29,030 bases of DNA from Collodictyon triciliatum (taxonomy: Eukaryota; CRuMs), in the NCBI GenBank assembly GCA_043381765.1, contig JBHJMP010000885.1, forward strand, positions 1 through 29,030, written 5' to 3'. Position numbers and translations under genes: made by a program. The first letter of the stretch is position 1, and each line of letters begins with the position of its first letter. Positions 1 to 11,649 of the stretch are shown here, in pieces. A model generated the notes under the pieces. The model saw only the letters and a list, made by a program, of their open reading frames with translations. It was not told the origin of the DNA and made no database searches.

Positions 1-1554
1 TCACTGCGCCTTTTTTTCATAAAAATTGTTCTAAAAGAATAGAAAACAAAAAAAAAAAAAAAAAAAAAAAAAAAAGTGGGGGAGAAAAAGTAACATACGG
101 TCAGGAATATATCAGAAAACAACATATAATTCTGATTTTTTGGATAAACCTCTTCTTGAAGTTTGGCTGCTTCTCGTGCGTCGTCCTCTGCAATTTTTTT
201 ACACGCAGAATCATAAAGTGATTTCAGTGCACTATTATCGGCCTCAAATCTGAATAAGATAATTGCCAGCTATTTTAGGTTTGATCCATGGAATAAGACA
301 TGTATGTGCTGCTTAAATAACCTCAGCCCGGTTTCGCAGAACTGACACACTTGTTTCCATTTCTTCAACTCGAATGAAGCCCTTGCAGCTCGAAAGTAAG
401 ATTTAATGTATGATGGATTCAGCTTCAGAGATTGGACGCAATCTTGGATAGCCTTAGAATTTTAGAGAATATTCATTAGAATAAAAAAAAAAGGAACGAA
501 GTGTTGTGTGGATTGGTATGCAGCAGTAATTCCAGTAGGACTGATTAGAAGTATGATTAATGTGATGTATGAGAGTAGTAAAGACTTACCCACCCGTAGT
601 TTTTCATCAAGATGTTAACTTGAGCGCGATTTGAATAATAAACAGAATTTTCGGAACTTACGCCGGATTTTTGGTCAATAGCCTTGTTGTAATTTTATTT
701 CATTTCACTTCGTTTTTGACATAGTCATGAATCAATTGGCCATAAAATGGATTTTTTTTTATCCAATCAATTTGTGCAAGAATAGACAATGATATCATGT
801 TTCAATATATATATCGGTCATTTCGTGAAATTGTCCAGCTTCACACGAAGGAGAATCCCAGGGGGTGAATATTTCGTTCGAATATTTATAAAAAAAAAAA
901 AAAGTGATAAAATATAGAACCTGGGAATAGTAATCAAAAGCATCTTCATAAAAACTGGGGCCTCGGCTAAGGGCTTTATTGCCTTTCTCTTTAAAAGTTT
1001 CTGCTTTTTCCTGAGGTGTGATTTCATCGTTCAATATGGACCTAGTCGATGAGGTTTTAAAAGAAAAAAGCACAGGGTTGTTAACTACTAGTATATACCA
1101 CATCCCTAGAAATACTGAAGAAAACAGAGCAAAAAGAAGAAAAGGGAAAAGGGACTGATAAAATATGAGGGATATCTATTGCTGCATCAGTTTGGTATAC
1201 TTGAGCGCCAGCGTGTTTGGGTGATCCTGGGGGAGCTTGTCCAAAGAGTCTGCAAAAAGAGGACACGCAGCAAACTCCTCCTCTGTAACAGGTCCATTCG
1301 AGCATTTCTCCAAAAGGTCGAAGAAAGACTCGTCCACGTCCTGTAAAAGGCAGCCGCGGTTAAGCCGGGGTGCGAAGCAAGAAAAGCTCGGGGGTATTCG
1401 GATAGAATAGCAATGTAATACGTCTTTTCAAAAGAACGAGAACAAGCAAAAACAGAAGGGAAATGATCGGATTCATGGGAAGCTCGATAGAGAAGGAAAC
1501 CTCTTCGAGTGCAGACTGGCTCCCGATAATGCGGTCCCTTGGGATCGAGTCCAT
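1..1554 (-). CDS. TTC4/Cns1-like TPR co-chaperone (partial, runs off left edge)
   Basis: Human TTC4 and yeast Cns1 are TPR co-chaperones that bind the C-termini of Hsp90/Hsp70. Supported minus-strand exons: 1340..1201, 1041..921, 682..590, 452..322 and 249..~150 (perhaps to ~103), with matching phases and good donors (gtaagt after 590). The order matches TTC4: an acidic N-terminal segment (VTEEEFAACPLFADSLDKLP), then HPNTLALK joined to SILNDEITPQEKAETFKEKG, the first TPR (NKAL..YEDAFDYYSQ), the second (YYSNRAQVNILMKNYG), the third (AIQDCVQSLKLNPSYIKSYF then ELKKWKQVCQFCETGLR), and a charged linker (LYDSACKKIAEDDAREAAKL). The C-terminal domain is outside the window. A first exon 1554..1501 starting MDSIPRD is possible but its donor (gtttcc) is weak, and the same frame stays open upstream to a good acceptor near 1691. 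The gene diverges from the aconitase gene. Confidence 0.83.
48..75 (+). repeat. Poly(A) tract at the left edge
   Basis: About 28 adenines; on the minus strand a poly(T) tract, probably in an intron of gene 1 downstream of exon 249..150. Confidence 0.9.
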
Positions 1555-1699
1555 CGGCCTGGCATACGAGAAAATATCAGCATGAAAATCGCAAGGAGTT
1601 GGGGGCTTTTCCTTGCTGGAAACTACATGACCGGCCCTGCGCAATGCAATGTTGTTTGCCGCTGCTTGCGAGGACTGTTTATAAGAAGACTGAAATAAA

Positions 1700-2297
1700 T
1701 GAAAAGAAAATCAGAAATATGATAGAAGGGCGGATGATAAGCAAAGGTTCAGAGTATTCTTGATGTGTTGACTGTGAAAAATGATTAAAAAAAAAGCACC
1801 TGGAACGTTAGCAGAGTTTACTGGTTGTGTACTGTAAGCAAGCTGCAGTGTGGTTTGTGTGGTATGATTTGGAGAAATACTTATTCACAGGGCATATATA
1901 CGTACAAACATATTATTAGTCTATATTTAAGTTTATTAATAAATTTACTCTAGGCATATGTATATTAATATATTTAATTATAAATTCCATATATGATTAC
2001 ACCATTACGTCATCCACCTTGTCATATCGTCATCCCCATGTGTCACCAGCACCGTCACCGGCCCCATTCAAAGAAGCGCAGCACATTTGGAGAATGTTTT
2101 CCCTCGCCCACATATATACAATTTGTCCGTCCACTTCGCGCCCAACCCACGTGGTGGCGATTCTTCCAAGGACAGCCTCAAACGACACCGGAAACACTGC
2201 GAACCTCGGCTGTGGACGGACGAACAAAAAGCCCAAAGCAAAGCTCAAAAAGCAAGACACAAAAAGCGTGAAATAGCCAAGCAGCCCCGTTTCCTCA
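1700..2297. promoter_or_regulatory. AT-rich divergent intergenic region between genes 1 and 2
   Basis: This stretch separates the 5' ends of the minus-strand TTC4-like gene and the plus-strand aconitase gene, so it probably carries both promoters. The part at about 1880-2000 is very AT-rich with many TATA-like words and no convincing coding sequence. From 2000 to 2297 the composition becomes GC-richer. Open frames there (for example from 2087 on plus) resemble no family I know and may be 5' UTR. I see no defined promoter element. Confidence 0.4.
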
Positions 2298-5200
2298 ATG
2301 CCNNNNNNNNNNNNNNNNNNNNNNNNNNNNNNNNNNNNNNNNNNNNNNNNNNNNNNNNNNNNNNNNNNNNNNNNNNNNNNNNNNNNNNNNNNNNNNNNNN
2401 NNNNNNNNNNNNNNNNNNNNNNNNNNNNNNNNNNNNNNNNNNNNNNNNNNNNNNNNNNNNNNNNNNNNNNNNNNNNNNNNNNNNNNNNNNNNNNNNNNNN
2501 NNNNNNNNNNNNNNNNNNNNNNNNNNNNNNNNNNNNNNNNNNNNNNNNNNNNNNNNNNNNNNNNNNNNNNNNNNNNNNNNNNNNNNNNNNNNNNNNNNNN
2601 NNNNNNNNNNNNNNNNNNNNNNNNNNNNNNNNNNNNNNNNNNNNNNNNNNNNNNNNNNNNNNNNNNNNNNNNNNNNNNNNNNNNNNNNNNNNNNNNNNNN
2701 NNNNNNNNNNNNNNNNNNNNNNNNNNNNNNNNNNNNNNNNNNNNNNNNNNNNNNNNNNNNNNNNNNNNNNNNNNNNNNNNNNNNNNNNNNNNNNNNNNNN
2801 NNNNNNNNNNNNNNNNNNNNNNNNNNNNNNNNNNNNNNNNNNNNNNNNNNNNNNNNNNNNNNNNNNNNNNNNNNNNNNNNNNNNNNNNNNNNNNNNNNNN
2901 NNNNNNNNNNNNNNNNNNNNNNNAACAAACAAACAAACAAACATACACAGCCAAACTCCCGTTCTCGATCCGCATCCTGCTGGAATCCGCGATCCGCAAC
3001 TGCGATGGGTTCCAGGTGGAGAAGCACCACGTGGAGACCATCCTTGACTGGGAAAAGACATCACGTGAGGACCTTGAAATCCCGTTCAAGCCTGCCCGTG
3101 TCCTCCTGCAAGACTTCACGTATGCACCCTGCCCCCTCTCTTTTCTCTCTCTTACTCTCTTTTCTCTCTCTCTTATTCTCTTTCGCTTTGTTTCTCTTTC
3201 CCTTCTCTCTCTCTTGTACCCCACTAGAAGCATATCTAACCAAGCAGACACACATAATGCAGCGGCGTCCCTGCCGTGGTTGACCTTGCGGCCATGCGAG
3301 ATGCCATGAAGCGACTTGGAGGTGAACCCAATAAGATCAATCCGCTCGTGCCCGTCAATCTCGTCATCGATCACTCCGTCCAGGTCGATGTCAACCGCAC
3401 GTAAGTCACGCATGCACACAAGTAGTTCCAGGGTTCTTTCCGTCCTTTGCTCAACAACCCTTATTTCATCATTTGTTTACAAAGGGAAAAAATGATACCA
3501 AGCCATACAAATCAAACACCATGCTCTATTATCTCATTTTCAATATTTTGTTTAATCGTCAATAGTAAAATGATAAAGGAAAGGGGTTGACAAATGTATT
3601 CTACTAACGCCTGATACCTAAATTTCGTAAGTGAGGATGCTGCCGAGAAGAACCAGGAAATCGAGTTCCAGCGCAACAAGGAGCGCTTCGTCTTCCTCAA
3701 GTGGGGCCAGTCTGCTTTCCAGAACCTCACCATTGTCCCTCCTGGAAACGGCATCGTTCATCAGGTAACTTTCTCTATCCTTTTCTTTGCACATTTTTCT
3801 TTATCTAAATGTATATCTTCATCAGAATGCACACTCATCGCCCACACATTTCCCAACTAGTGTGTATGGATACTCACGCTTTTTGCCAACTCCTTATCAT
3901 CGCTAATTCAGGTGAATCTTGAGTATCTTGCTCGCACCGTCTTCAACAACGACAACGTCCTTTACCCCGACAGCGTCGTCGGCACAGACTCTCACACAAC
4001 TATGATTAACGGCCTCAGCGTCACGGGATGGGGTCTGTCTTGCCAGGCCCACGAAGCTGCACAACTCTCCCTTCAACCGCTCTAAAACCATCTCCCATAG
4101 CAAAAGTCAAAACTAATGAGCTTCCGAATGGCTGATATATACAATCAATCAAACAGGTGTTGGTGGTATTGAGGCCGAGGCTGTCATGCTTGGCCAGCCC
4201 ATCGTCATGGTCTTGCCCCAGGTCATCGGCTACAAACTCACCGGAAAGCTCCCTGTCACATCCACAGCCACCGATCTTGTTCTCACCATCACCGCTGTGA
4301 GTGCACTCAAGAAAACCGCACCGTTCCGAAATATTCACATGCACCCTTATATGCTCTCACAATATCAGTAAGGGAGTGCATCATGTAATCTGCTCCTGTT
4401 TGGAAAGAGTAACTCTCACAAACAAACAAATACAAAAAAGCAAGGCTGAACAAGACTTGTATTACTCTCCTGTAGAATCTCCGCAAGAAGGGCGTCGTCA
4501 ACAAATTCGTCGAGTTCTTTGGCCCTGGTGTCGCTGAATTGTCGATTGCTGACCGTGCTACCCTTGTATGAATATCTGTCTTTCATAACATCTCGGACAT
4601 TTAACCATTTGTAGACGAATCCATTAATCTTATCTTCCAATTCCTTTTCCTATTCCTTGTATTCCACCATGATGCTGATACCAATTCACTCATAGGCCAA
4701 CATGGCCCCTGAGTATGGTGCTACGATGGGATTCTTCCCTGCTGATAGCCAAACAATTGATTTCCTTCGCCAAACTGGTAAGAAAATTCTATGTACCACT
4801 AATTCTGGCCTGTTGCATTCTTACTGCGAGTAGATTCCTATACTTAATCGGTCTACTGTTTGACATAGGCCGTGATGAGCAGACTGTCAAGTACGTCGAA
4901 CAGTACCTCAAGGCCAACCTCCTCTTCTCCAACTATGCTGATGTAAGGATTATCGCTTTGACTGTCTAGATGCACTCACATATATTACCAATGAACCTTC
5001 TCATTCCCCAAATGGCAGGATGCCAATAATATATGAATCGATGACATACAGGAATCAGCATATCCCGTCTTCACCGATACTCTGGAGCTTGACTTAAGGT
5101 CTGCTGGTTCCCTATTTTTACAATATGCTGGATTTCACATAATATTTCATTCCCCTCATTTATCGCCTTTCTAGACTTTCGTCCCAAGTCATTAGATGCT

Positions 5201-8193
5201 TCCAACCACCCTATTTTTGGGTTCTCTTTTAATTATTAATTTATCAACAAAAAAAAAAAAAAAAGCACTGTCAAGGCCTCGCTCTCTGGACCTAAGCGCC
5301 CCCACGACCACGTCCATCTTGTGGACATGAAGAGCGACTTCCAGAAAGTATGGCAATCAACATGTGCCAATATGTTTTGAATAATTACAATGTTGAGGAG
5401 AGTTTGTCGTTTCTCTGCAAGTAAAATGTAGTGTTTATTTTGCTTCTGAGGTCAATCATGCTCACTTTTTGTATAGTGTCTGGACAACAAGGTCGGCTTC
5501 AAAGGCTTTGCTATTCCCAAGGAGGTCCAGGAGAAGCCATCCTCCTTCTCCCTCGATGGTGCCGAGCACACGTAACCCGTCATCAGAAATTATCCCATGG
5601 ACGGAGTGCTGTTAATGACTCCAAAATGGTCATGTTAAACGCCCACTCAAATATTTTCTACTCACACCCTCATCAGAATCACCCACGGAGCTGTTGTCAT
5701 CGCCGCCATCACCAGCTGCACAAATACTAGCAATCCTTCTGTGATGCTTGGAGCTGGTACGAATCCGAATACATAACAGTATACTGCCTTTGATTTGTTC
5801 GACATCGCTGGTGGCAATCATTTCCATGATAACACTTTTCTCACAAACCCAAATGCACCAGGTCTTCTCGCCAAGAAGGCTGTGGAAGCCGGCTTGTCTG
5901 TGAAGCCCTACATCAAGACCTCCCTCTCTCCTGGGTAATACGTTCGCACACAAGCCTGTGTCTAGTCAACCATTCGTTACTATCAGAAGCAATATGCCCG
6001 AAAGGTAGCATAGATGCTTTGGGTCTTAATCATGTACATTTTCACAGATCTGGTGTTGTCACTCGCTACCTTGGTGAGAGTGGTCTTCAGCCGTTCCTTA
6101 ACCAACTCGGATTCCACGTGGTCGGATACGGCTGCATGACGTGCATTGGTAACCACTATGCCCTGAAGCAGAGTTTCATTTTTTTTCTCTCTCTCTCCAG
6201 AGTGTTCCACCTATTGCATGAGTCTCACGCCAACCACCTCGCTTTTCAGGTAACAGCGGTGAGCTTCTGCCTCCCCTTGCTGATGCCATCACCAAGGAAG
6301 ACCTCGTTGTTGCTGGTGTCTTGTCTGGAAATCGCAACTTCGAAGGACGCATTCACCCACTTGTCCGTGCCAACTATCTGGCCTCGCCGCCCCTTGTTGT
6401 GGCCTATGCTCTTGCCGGGACTGTGAAGATCGACTTTGAGACTGAACCCATCGGTCTGTGCTGAATATATTGTACCTCTCCAACGCAGCCACGACCCCAG
6501 TTTAATACAAGGCTCGGTTAACTCATAAAAACGAAATCCTAGGAACCAACAAGGCGGGACAGCCAGTCTTCCTCCGTGACATCTGGCCTACCCAGACTGA
6601 AATCCAAGAGGTCATCAGCCAAGTGAGTGTGCATCGCTCTGTTTGGAGCTTTTCTTCTTCCCCCTCTTTCCTCATTCCTCCACTCTGTTTGAGCTGCCTA
6701 TCCAGCGATGCGTATGCATGAGTCAAATAGAAAAAGACATATGCCAACATGCATCATCTTCTGCAGCACGTTCTCCCCCGCATGTTCAAGGAGGTTTACG
6801 AGAAGACCAAGGAAGGAACTGCTCATTGGAATTCCCTTGTCGCTCCTGAGGGTGCTCTTTACCCATGGGACGATGCCTCCACTTACATTCACAACCCGCC
6901 TTTCTTCCAGACTATGGTGAGCAGCCACACATCCTCCGGGGCATCGCATTACTCTCACTTGCTCATTTCGTAATATACCAGATGAAATTGAAATATCATT
7001 CGCAATTACAGGGCGTTGAGCCACCAACCACCGGTTCCATCGAGAACGCATTCTGCCTGCTCAATCTTGGCGACTCCATTACCACCGACCACATTTCACC
7101 GGCTGGTAACATCTCCCGCAGCTCCCCTGCTGCTCGTTACTTGAATGCCAAGAGGTACGTATACGACCTCCAAATAGAAAAAGAAAAAAGAGGAAAAAGA
7201 AAAACAAATGAAACCGAACTGCCAATCTCACACCCATTCCGCTCCTTCTTTGTCTCATAACTGTCATCTTTCCAAATCGATAGCGTTGAAGTTGCAGACT
7301 TTAACACATACGGTGCTCGCCGCGGAAACGATGAAGTTATGGCTCGCGGAACCTTTGCCAATATCCGCCTCATCAACAAGGTTTTTCTTTTCATATCTTT
7401 TGCGAAAGATAGACTCTGAAAGAAGTTATATTCACAAAGAAAGAATGACATCAATATTTGTTTGTTCCTCAAACTTTATCTATATATTCTCTATTTTCGA
7501 AATGATTCTTTCTCATGTATCGCCATCTGAACTTGTTTGCCCGTGCCATTCACATGCAGTTGGTGGACAAGCCCGGACCCAAGACCATCCACGTTCCTAG
7601 CGGAGAGGTTTATTTCCACTTTGTTATCTGCTCTGTTCATTCTGAATCTTTGCAAAAGCAAAGAACTGCCACTCATACACCCACATAAATTCTTTTCTTT
7701 CACCCAACTTCTAATGCAATTACATCACTCATTACAGAACCTGGACATTTTCGATGCTGCCCAGCGATACATCGACGCTGCTCAACCTACCATCATCCTC
7801 GCTGGGGCTGACTACGGCTCTGGTTCTTCCCGTGACTGGGCCGCAAAGTATGTGTTTCTTTTTCCCTCCTTTTCTTCCCTCACAACACCTCGATTTACAA
7901 CTTCCTAAACGACAAGAGAAATATAATGCAATTTGCAAAATCTCATTGAACTACTCGTGAAAATCGTCATGTCTATATGCCACATAATCAACGCCGCACC
8001 AAACACGATGCAAACGAAACTAGGGGCCCCTATCTTCAGGGAGTGAAGGCTGTGATTGCCGTCAGCTACGAGCGCATCCACCGCAGCAACCTTGTCGGGA
8101 TGGGCATTGTCCCACTCATGTTCAACGCAGGAGAATCTGCCGATTCTCTCAATCTGACGGGCAAAGAGCAGTTTACCATCGGTAGCCAACTTA

Positions 8194-8243
<50 letters not shown>

Positions 8244-8686
8244 TGGAAGCTGCCACATATCTCTCCTCCCTTCTTTCCTAGTCCCAACCAATCGCGCAAG
8301 ATGCCAACACTTACACTTCTCCCAAAAAAAACCACCCCCATCACAGACCTCTCTGGAACTCTCTCTCCTGGCATGAGCATCACTGTGAAGGTCAGTATTT
8401 CTTGCAAACAGCCCAGAGGCAATTGCCACGACATCTGCATGCACGCGCCGAGAACTCTTTCCCTTCGTTCTAACACCCAGTCTGCAAACAGGTCAGCGAC
8501 GGCCGCACATTCACCACCAAGCTCCGCTTCGACACCGAGCTCGAAATCGCATACTACCGGTAAGACAAGGCCCAAACCCAGCGGATAACACATCATCACA
8601 CCCCCACTGATATCACTCCTCCTTGCCGATCCAGCCATGGAGGCATTCTCCACTACGTGCTGCGCAACCTGCTCAAGGCCCAGTAA
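2298..8686 (+). CDS. ACO1: Aconitate hydratase, cytosolic ACO1/IRP1/AcnA type
   Basis: A [4Fe-4S] enzyme that interconverts citrate and isocitrate; in animals the same family doubles as iron regulatory protein 1. Twenty-five exons follow the gap: 2951-3119, 3263-3400, 3632-3764, 3912-4032, 4157-4296, 4476-4565, 4696-4777, 4869-4942, 5052-5098, 5266-5347, 5477-5571, 5677-5756, 5862-5934, 6048-6148, 6250-6453, 6543-6622, 6767-6916, 7012-7154, 7284-7380, 7560-7607, 7738-7847, 8024-8181, 8347-8390, 8492-8559 and 8635-8686, coding 858 residues in one phase-consistent frame. Landmarks: [47 protein letters not shown], the cluster cysteines in [15 protein letters not shown] and [24 protein letters not shown] with active-site arginines, [15 protein letters not shown], and [20 protein letters not shown]. 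The missing N-terminus (about 35-40 residues by family length near 890) lies in the gap; the ATG at 2298 is a candidate start. No targeting peptide can be judged. RNA binding cannot be inferred from sequence alone. Confidence 0.96.
2303..2923. other. Assembly gap (621 Ns)
   Basis: A run of 621 undetermined bases. It hides the aconitase N-terminal coding exon(s) and part of its first visible intron. On its right side the sequence resumes in an AAAC-type tandem repeat (2924-2942), which may be why the assembly broke here. Confidence 0.99.
8195..8241 (+). repeat. (CA)n microsatellite in an aconitase intron
   Basis: About 47 bases of perfect CA dinucleotide repeat inside the intron between exons 8024-8181 and 8347-8390. 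Confidence 0.97.
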
Positions 8687-9006
8687 ACCCGTGTCTACGT
8701 CTACGTCTGCATCGGCAAGCGGCACGCCACATTTTTTGTACGCGGTGCAGTATCGTGCATAGACAGTGAAGTGAGAAAGAATAAACATCCAAACAGTCCT
8801 TTTATCAAAAGAAAAAGGAAAAGAAAAAAAAAAAGATAAGGGGATAAAATAGTCTGCTGCCGTGCAGACTGTGTTCGTTGATGGCAAAGGATAATTTATG
8901 GCGTTAACTTGACTTGACTTGAATTGGGTAGAGTAGAGTCGGGATTGTAACCAGGGACAGATTATATATTCATGGTGGAGAGGAAGAGAGGAAGAGAGGA
9001 AGAGAG
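8687..9006. other. Convergent 3' intergenic region
   Basis: A 320-base tail-to-tail spacer between the aconitase stop (8684-8686) and the CorA stop (9007-9009, read on minus). It holds a short TCTACG tandem (about 8694-8709), a poly(A) signal AATAAA on plus at 8780-8785 that suits the aconitase transcript, and a GGAAGAGA tandem (about 8978-9006) directly beside the CorA stop. No gene seen. Confidence 0.6.
8780..8785 (+). terminator. Putative poly(A) signal of the aconitase gene
   Basis: AATAAA lies 94 bases past the aconitase stop codon, in the expected place for a cleavage/polyadenylation signal. Assigned on position and motif only. Confidence 0.45.
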
Positions 9007-9494
9007 TCACACCCTCCGCTTCGAGTCCGCCTCGCTGTCGCCGTCGTCGTCCGGGGTGCAAATCCAGCCGCGCATCCAAAAGAGAAACATGATGAAGGAC
9101 GCCACGCCAATCATCGAGCCCCACAGGTAGAGGTATCCATACTTCCACTTGAGCTCCGGGATGATTTCAAAGTTCATGCCGTAGATGCCCGCCATGAATG
9201 TGAGTGGGATGAATGTGGCAGACACGAGCGTCAGGACAAACATGACGTTGTTCATCTTCTGCGCCTGTTGGTTGCTGTAGAGCCCACCAAGCCCAATCGC
9301 AAGCTCCGCGTACGTCTCCACCATGTCGTTGATTTGCAGCAGGCGGTCGTTGATGCTGCGGAAGAAGTGCTTGCATTCCTCGTGAATCACGTTGGTCGGC
9401 ATGTCCTCGCTGATGATTTGCAGCACGGCGTCACGGAGGGGCCACACGCTGCGGCGCAGGAAGAGAAGCTCGCGCTTCAGATGGTACACCTGCG

Positions 9495-9558
<64 letters not shown>

Positions 9559-11016
9559 ATTGAAAATATCAGCAATGTCCCTATATTCATAAAACAATGG
9601 TGATCATTGCGTGAATCGCATACCTGCTCGTTAAGATACGGCGTGGCGTTCTTCAGGAGTTTGAACTCAAGGTCTTCCATCCGGTTTCCAAACTTTTCTA
9701 CGATAGGATAACACGTCTCCAGTAGAGCGTCCAAAAGACTGAACATCAAGTAATCAGCTATACACACAGAAATGAATTAATCCTGTTTCATCATCATCAT
9801 CATCTTCTTCTTCCTTCTCTCTATCAAGCGGTGGTCATTATTCTATTGGCCACACTGTTGCATATATACGGATATTCTTATAAGCTGTGTGTGTATCAAT
9901 CAATTAATTATACTCTTTTAAACGAGAAAAATAAATATAAAAGATCAAATCTAATAAAAGAATGAATACCTCCACTCTGTCGAACCTTGGAGTTTGGTCT
10001 CTCAAGGATTCTCTTACGAAGGTCGGACCACACGTCACCCGGCCGCCCTTCTTGGAAGGTAATCACCGTCTGGGAGTTTGAGTCGTAGAAAAAGAAAATA
10101 ATCTCTTCGTCGATTTCGGTGTCTTCGTCATTCTCGATGGATAGCATTTTGGAAATAATGAAAATCTGAATCGAGCAGCCAAAGGTATTGTTTTTTTTTT
10201 TTTTTAAAAAAAAAAGTCAGTAAGGACTCCAGAAGCAGGATAAAAATGAATATATCAGACAATCAGGTACACTCACGTTTCCTTCATTTTCGTAAAAATC
10301 CAACTTCGCGCGATTAACAAGCTCTACCACATCATTCTGGATTAATAAATAGTATGTCTTAAATCATACCACACCTGAAGAAAACATACTAACAAAAGCT
10401 CTCCATGGTGAATGGTGAATGATGAATGGTGGATAGGACACGTACCATCATGAGTTGGTGCATCTGATATCGCTCTCCTATAAAGTTAACGACGTCTGGG
10501 TTGATTCCTACATGAAAAAAAAAAAAAGAGCAAAGCAATACAAAATTTTATCAGTACGAAATGTTATAGAATCCTGCAATGGTTTGACATGTGTTTATAT
10601 TAAGAAAAAAATCTATACAAGTAGGATGCGAGAATAGAACATACCGTCAATGTTCAGCCACCGTGCTGATGCCCAGTCAGGTTTCCTTGCAAGAATGGAC
10701 TCATGTTTCATGTCCCTGACACCATCGGCGTGAAAGACTCTGATTGGACTGTAGTCGATTACAGAATACTCAACCTCATCGATGTCTTTCTATAGAGCCG
10801 AGCATAGGAACCACACATCCGACTTAGTATTTTACAGAGATACCACCACTTCACACAAAGTAAAATAACACAAAGATCAAATCAATCATCATTATAATTT
10901 CCCCTTGTTCTCTGAATAGGATTAACTATTCACACAGCCTGACACGCACATACATCTGACTTGGCTACAATCACGTCACAATGATGGTGGCAAAAAAAGA
11001 GAAAGAAGCAAAATGA

Positions 11017-11113
<97 letters not shown>

Positions 11114-11649
11114 GTAAGAAGAAGAATAATAATAATACCAATAACAACAATAATAAATAAACAAATAAATAAACTAACCAACTAACCAAACAAACAAACA
11201 ATAAAAATAAAACAAGAAATCGAATAAAGGAAAAAAAATAACACAAGAAATCAAAAACAAAAGCCAACCAAACGATGCTCCCCATTGCGGGTGGTCTGAG
11301 GCTCAAAGTCGTCTGTGCGCTTGGCATTCTGCTTCTTGGGGAAGACCAGCGAAGCGGCCCTCTTGCGAAAGATGTCGATCATGGGTCTGCCTTGATTGCT
11401 GGCCGCGCCTTCCATCGTGATCTTCACGTCCGCCTCCGAATGGCCCGGGCTGTCGACAACTTGCAGCTGCCTTGCCGGCTCTGCTGGCTGTTCGGCCGGC
11501 GCGGGCTGCAGTGCCTGGACAACCTGCACAAGTCGAGGCTGCTTCGTGGCCTGGAAGAGAGTCTGCGCCTTGGACGAGCGGGCGCCACTTTCTGCGTTGA
11601 TGTCGCTGTCGCTCATGCTTGGGGATTCGTATGGATACCTGCTTTGCAT
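9007..11649 (-). CDS. CorA-type Mg2+/divalent cation channel
   Basis: CorA-family proteins form homopentameric membrane channels for Mg2+ (some for Co2+, Ni2+ or Zn2+). Seven minus-strand exons: 11649..11269, 10789..10645, 10507..10446, 10336..10277, 10165..9970, 9757..9624 and 9489..9007, giving 486 residues in one frame. Residues 1-127 are a low-complexity cytosolic extension, with an alternative ATG at 11616. The CorA fold follows: WASARWLNIDG, GERYQMHQLMM, IFIISKMLSIENDED, SQTVITFQEGRPGDVWSDLR, ADYLMFSLLDALLETCYPIV, the stalk helix (LLFLRRSVWPLRD), the first membrane helix (VMFVLTLVSATFIPLTFMAG) ending in the signature YGMNF, a second membrane helix (YLYLWGSMIGVASFIMFLF), and an acidic then basic C-tail. 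The donor of the first exon is the least certain border. Cellular membrane and transport direction cannot be told from sequence. Confidence 0.93.
9494..9558 (+). repeat. (GTT)n / (CAA)n trinucleotide repeat in the last CorA intron
   Basis: About 21 copies of GTT on plus, so CAA in the transcript. It runs to within about five bases of the acceptor (CGCAG) of the final CorA exon. If the intron were retained, one frame would read poly-Gln and then stop. Confidence 0.97.
11017..11112 (+). repeat. (AAT)n microsatellite in the first CorA intron
   Basis: About 32 near-perfect copies of a trinucleotide, inside the intron between CorA exons 11649..11269 and 10789..10645, flanked by further A-rich simple sequence to about 11250. 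Confidence 0.97.

Noticed and set aside
2030-3419. Long ORFs spanning the N gap on both strands
   Set aside because: They are held open only by undetermined bases.
8066-9148. Minus-strand ORF of 360 residues antisense to the aconitase 3' end
   Set aside because: It runs through the CA repeat and the antisense of proven aconitase exons, with no family features.
9268-9603. Plus-strand ORFs with poly-Cys or poly-Val
   Set aside because: Antisense shadows of the CorA exon running into the GTT repeat.
10930-11327. Membrane-like poly-Ile/Leu/Tyr ORFs on minus
   Set aside because: Produced by the AAT repeat inside the first CorA intron.
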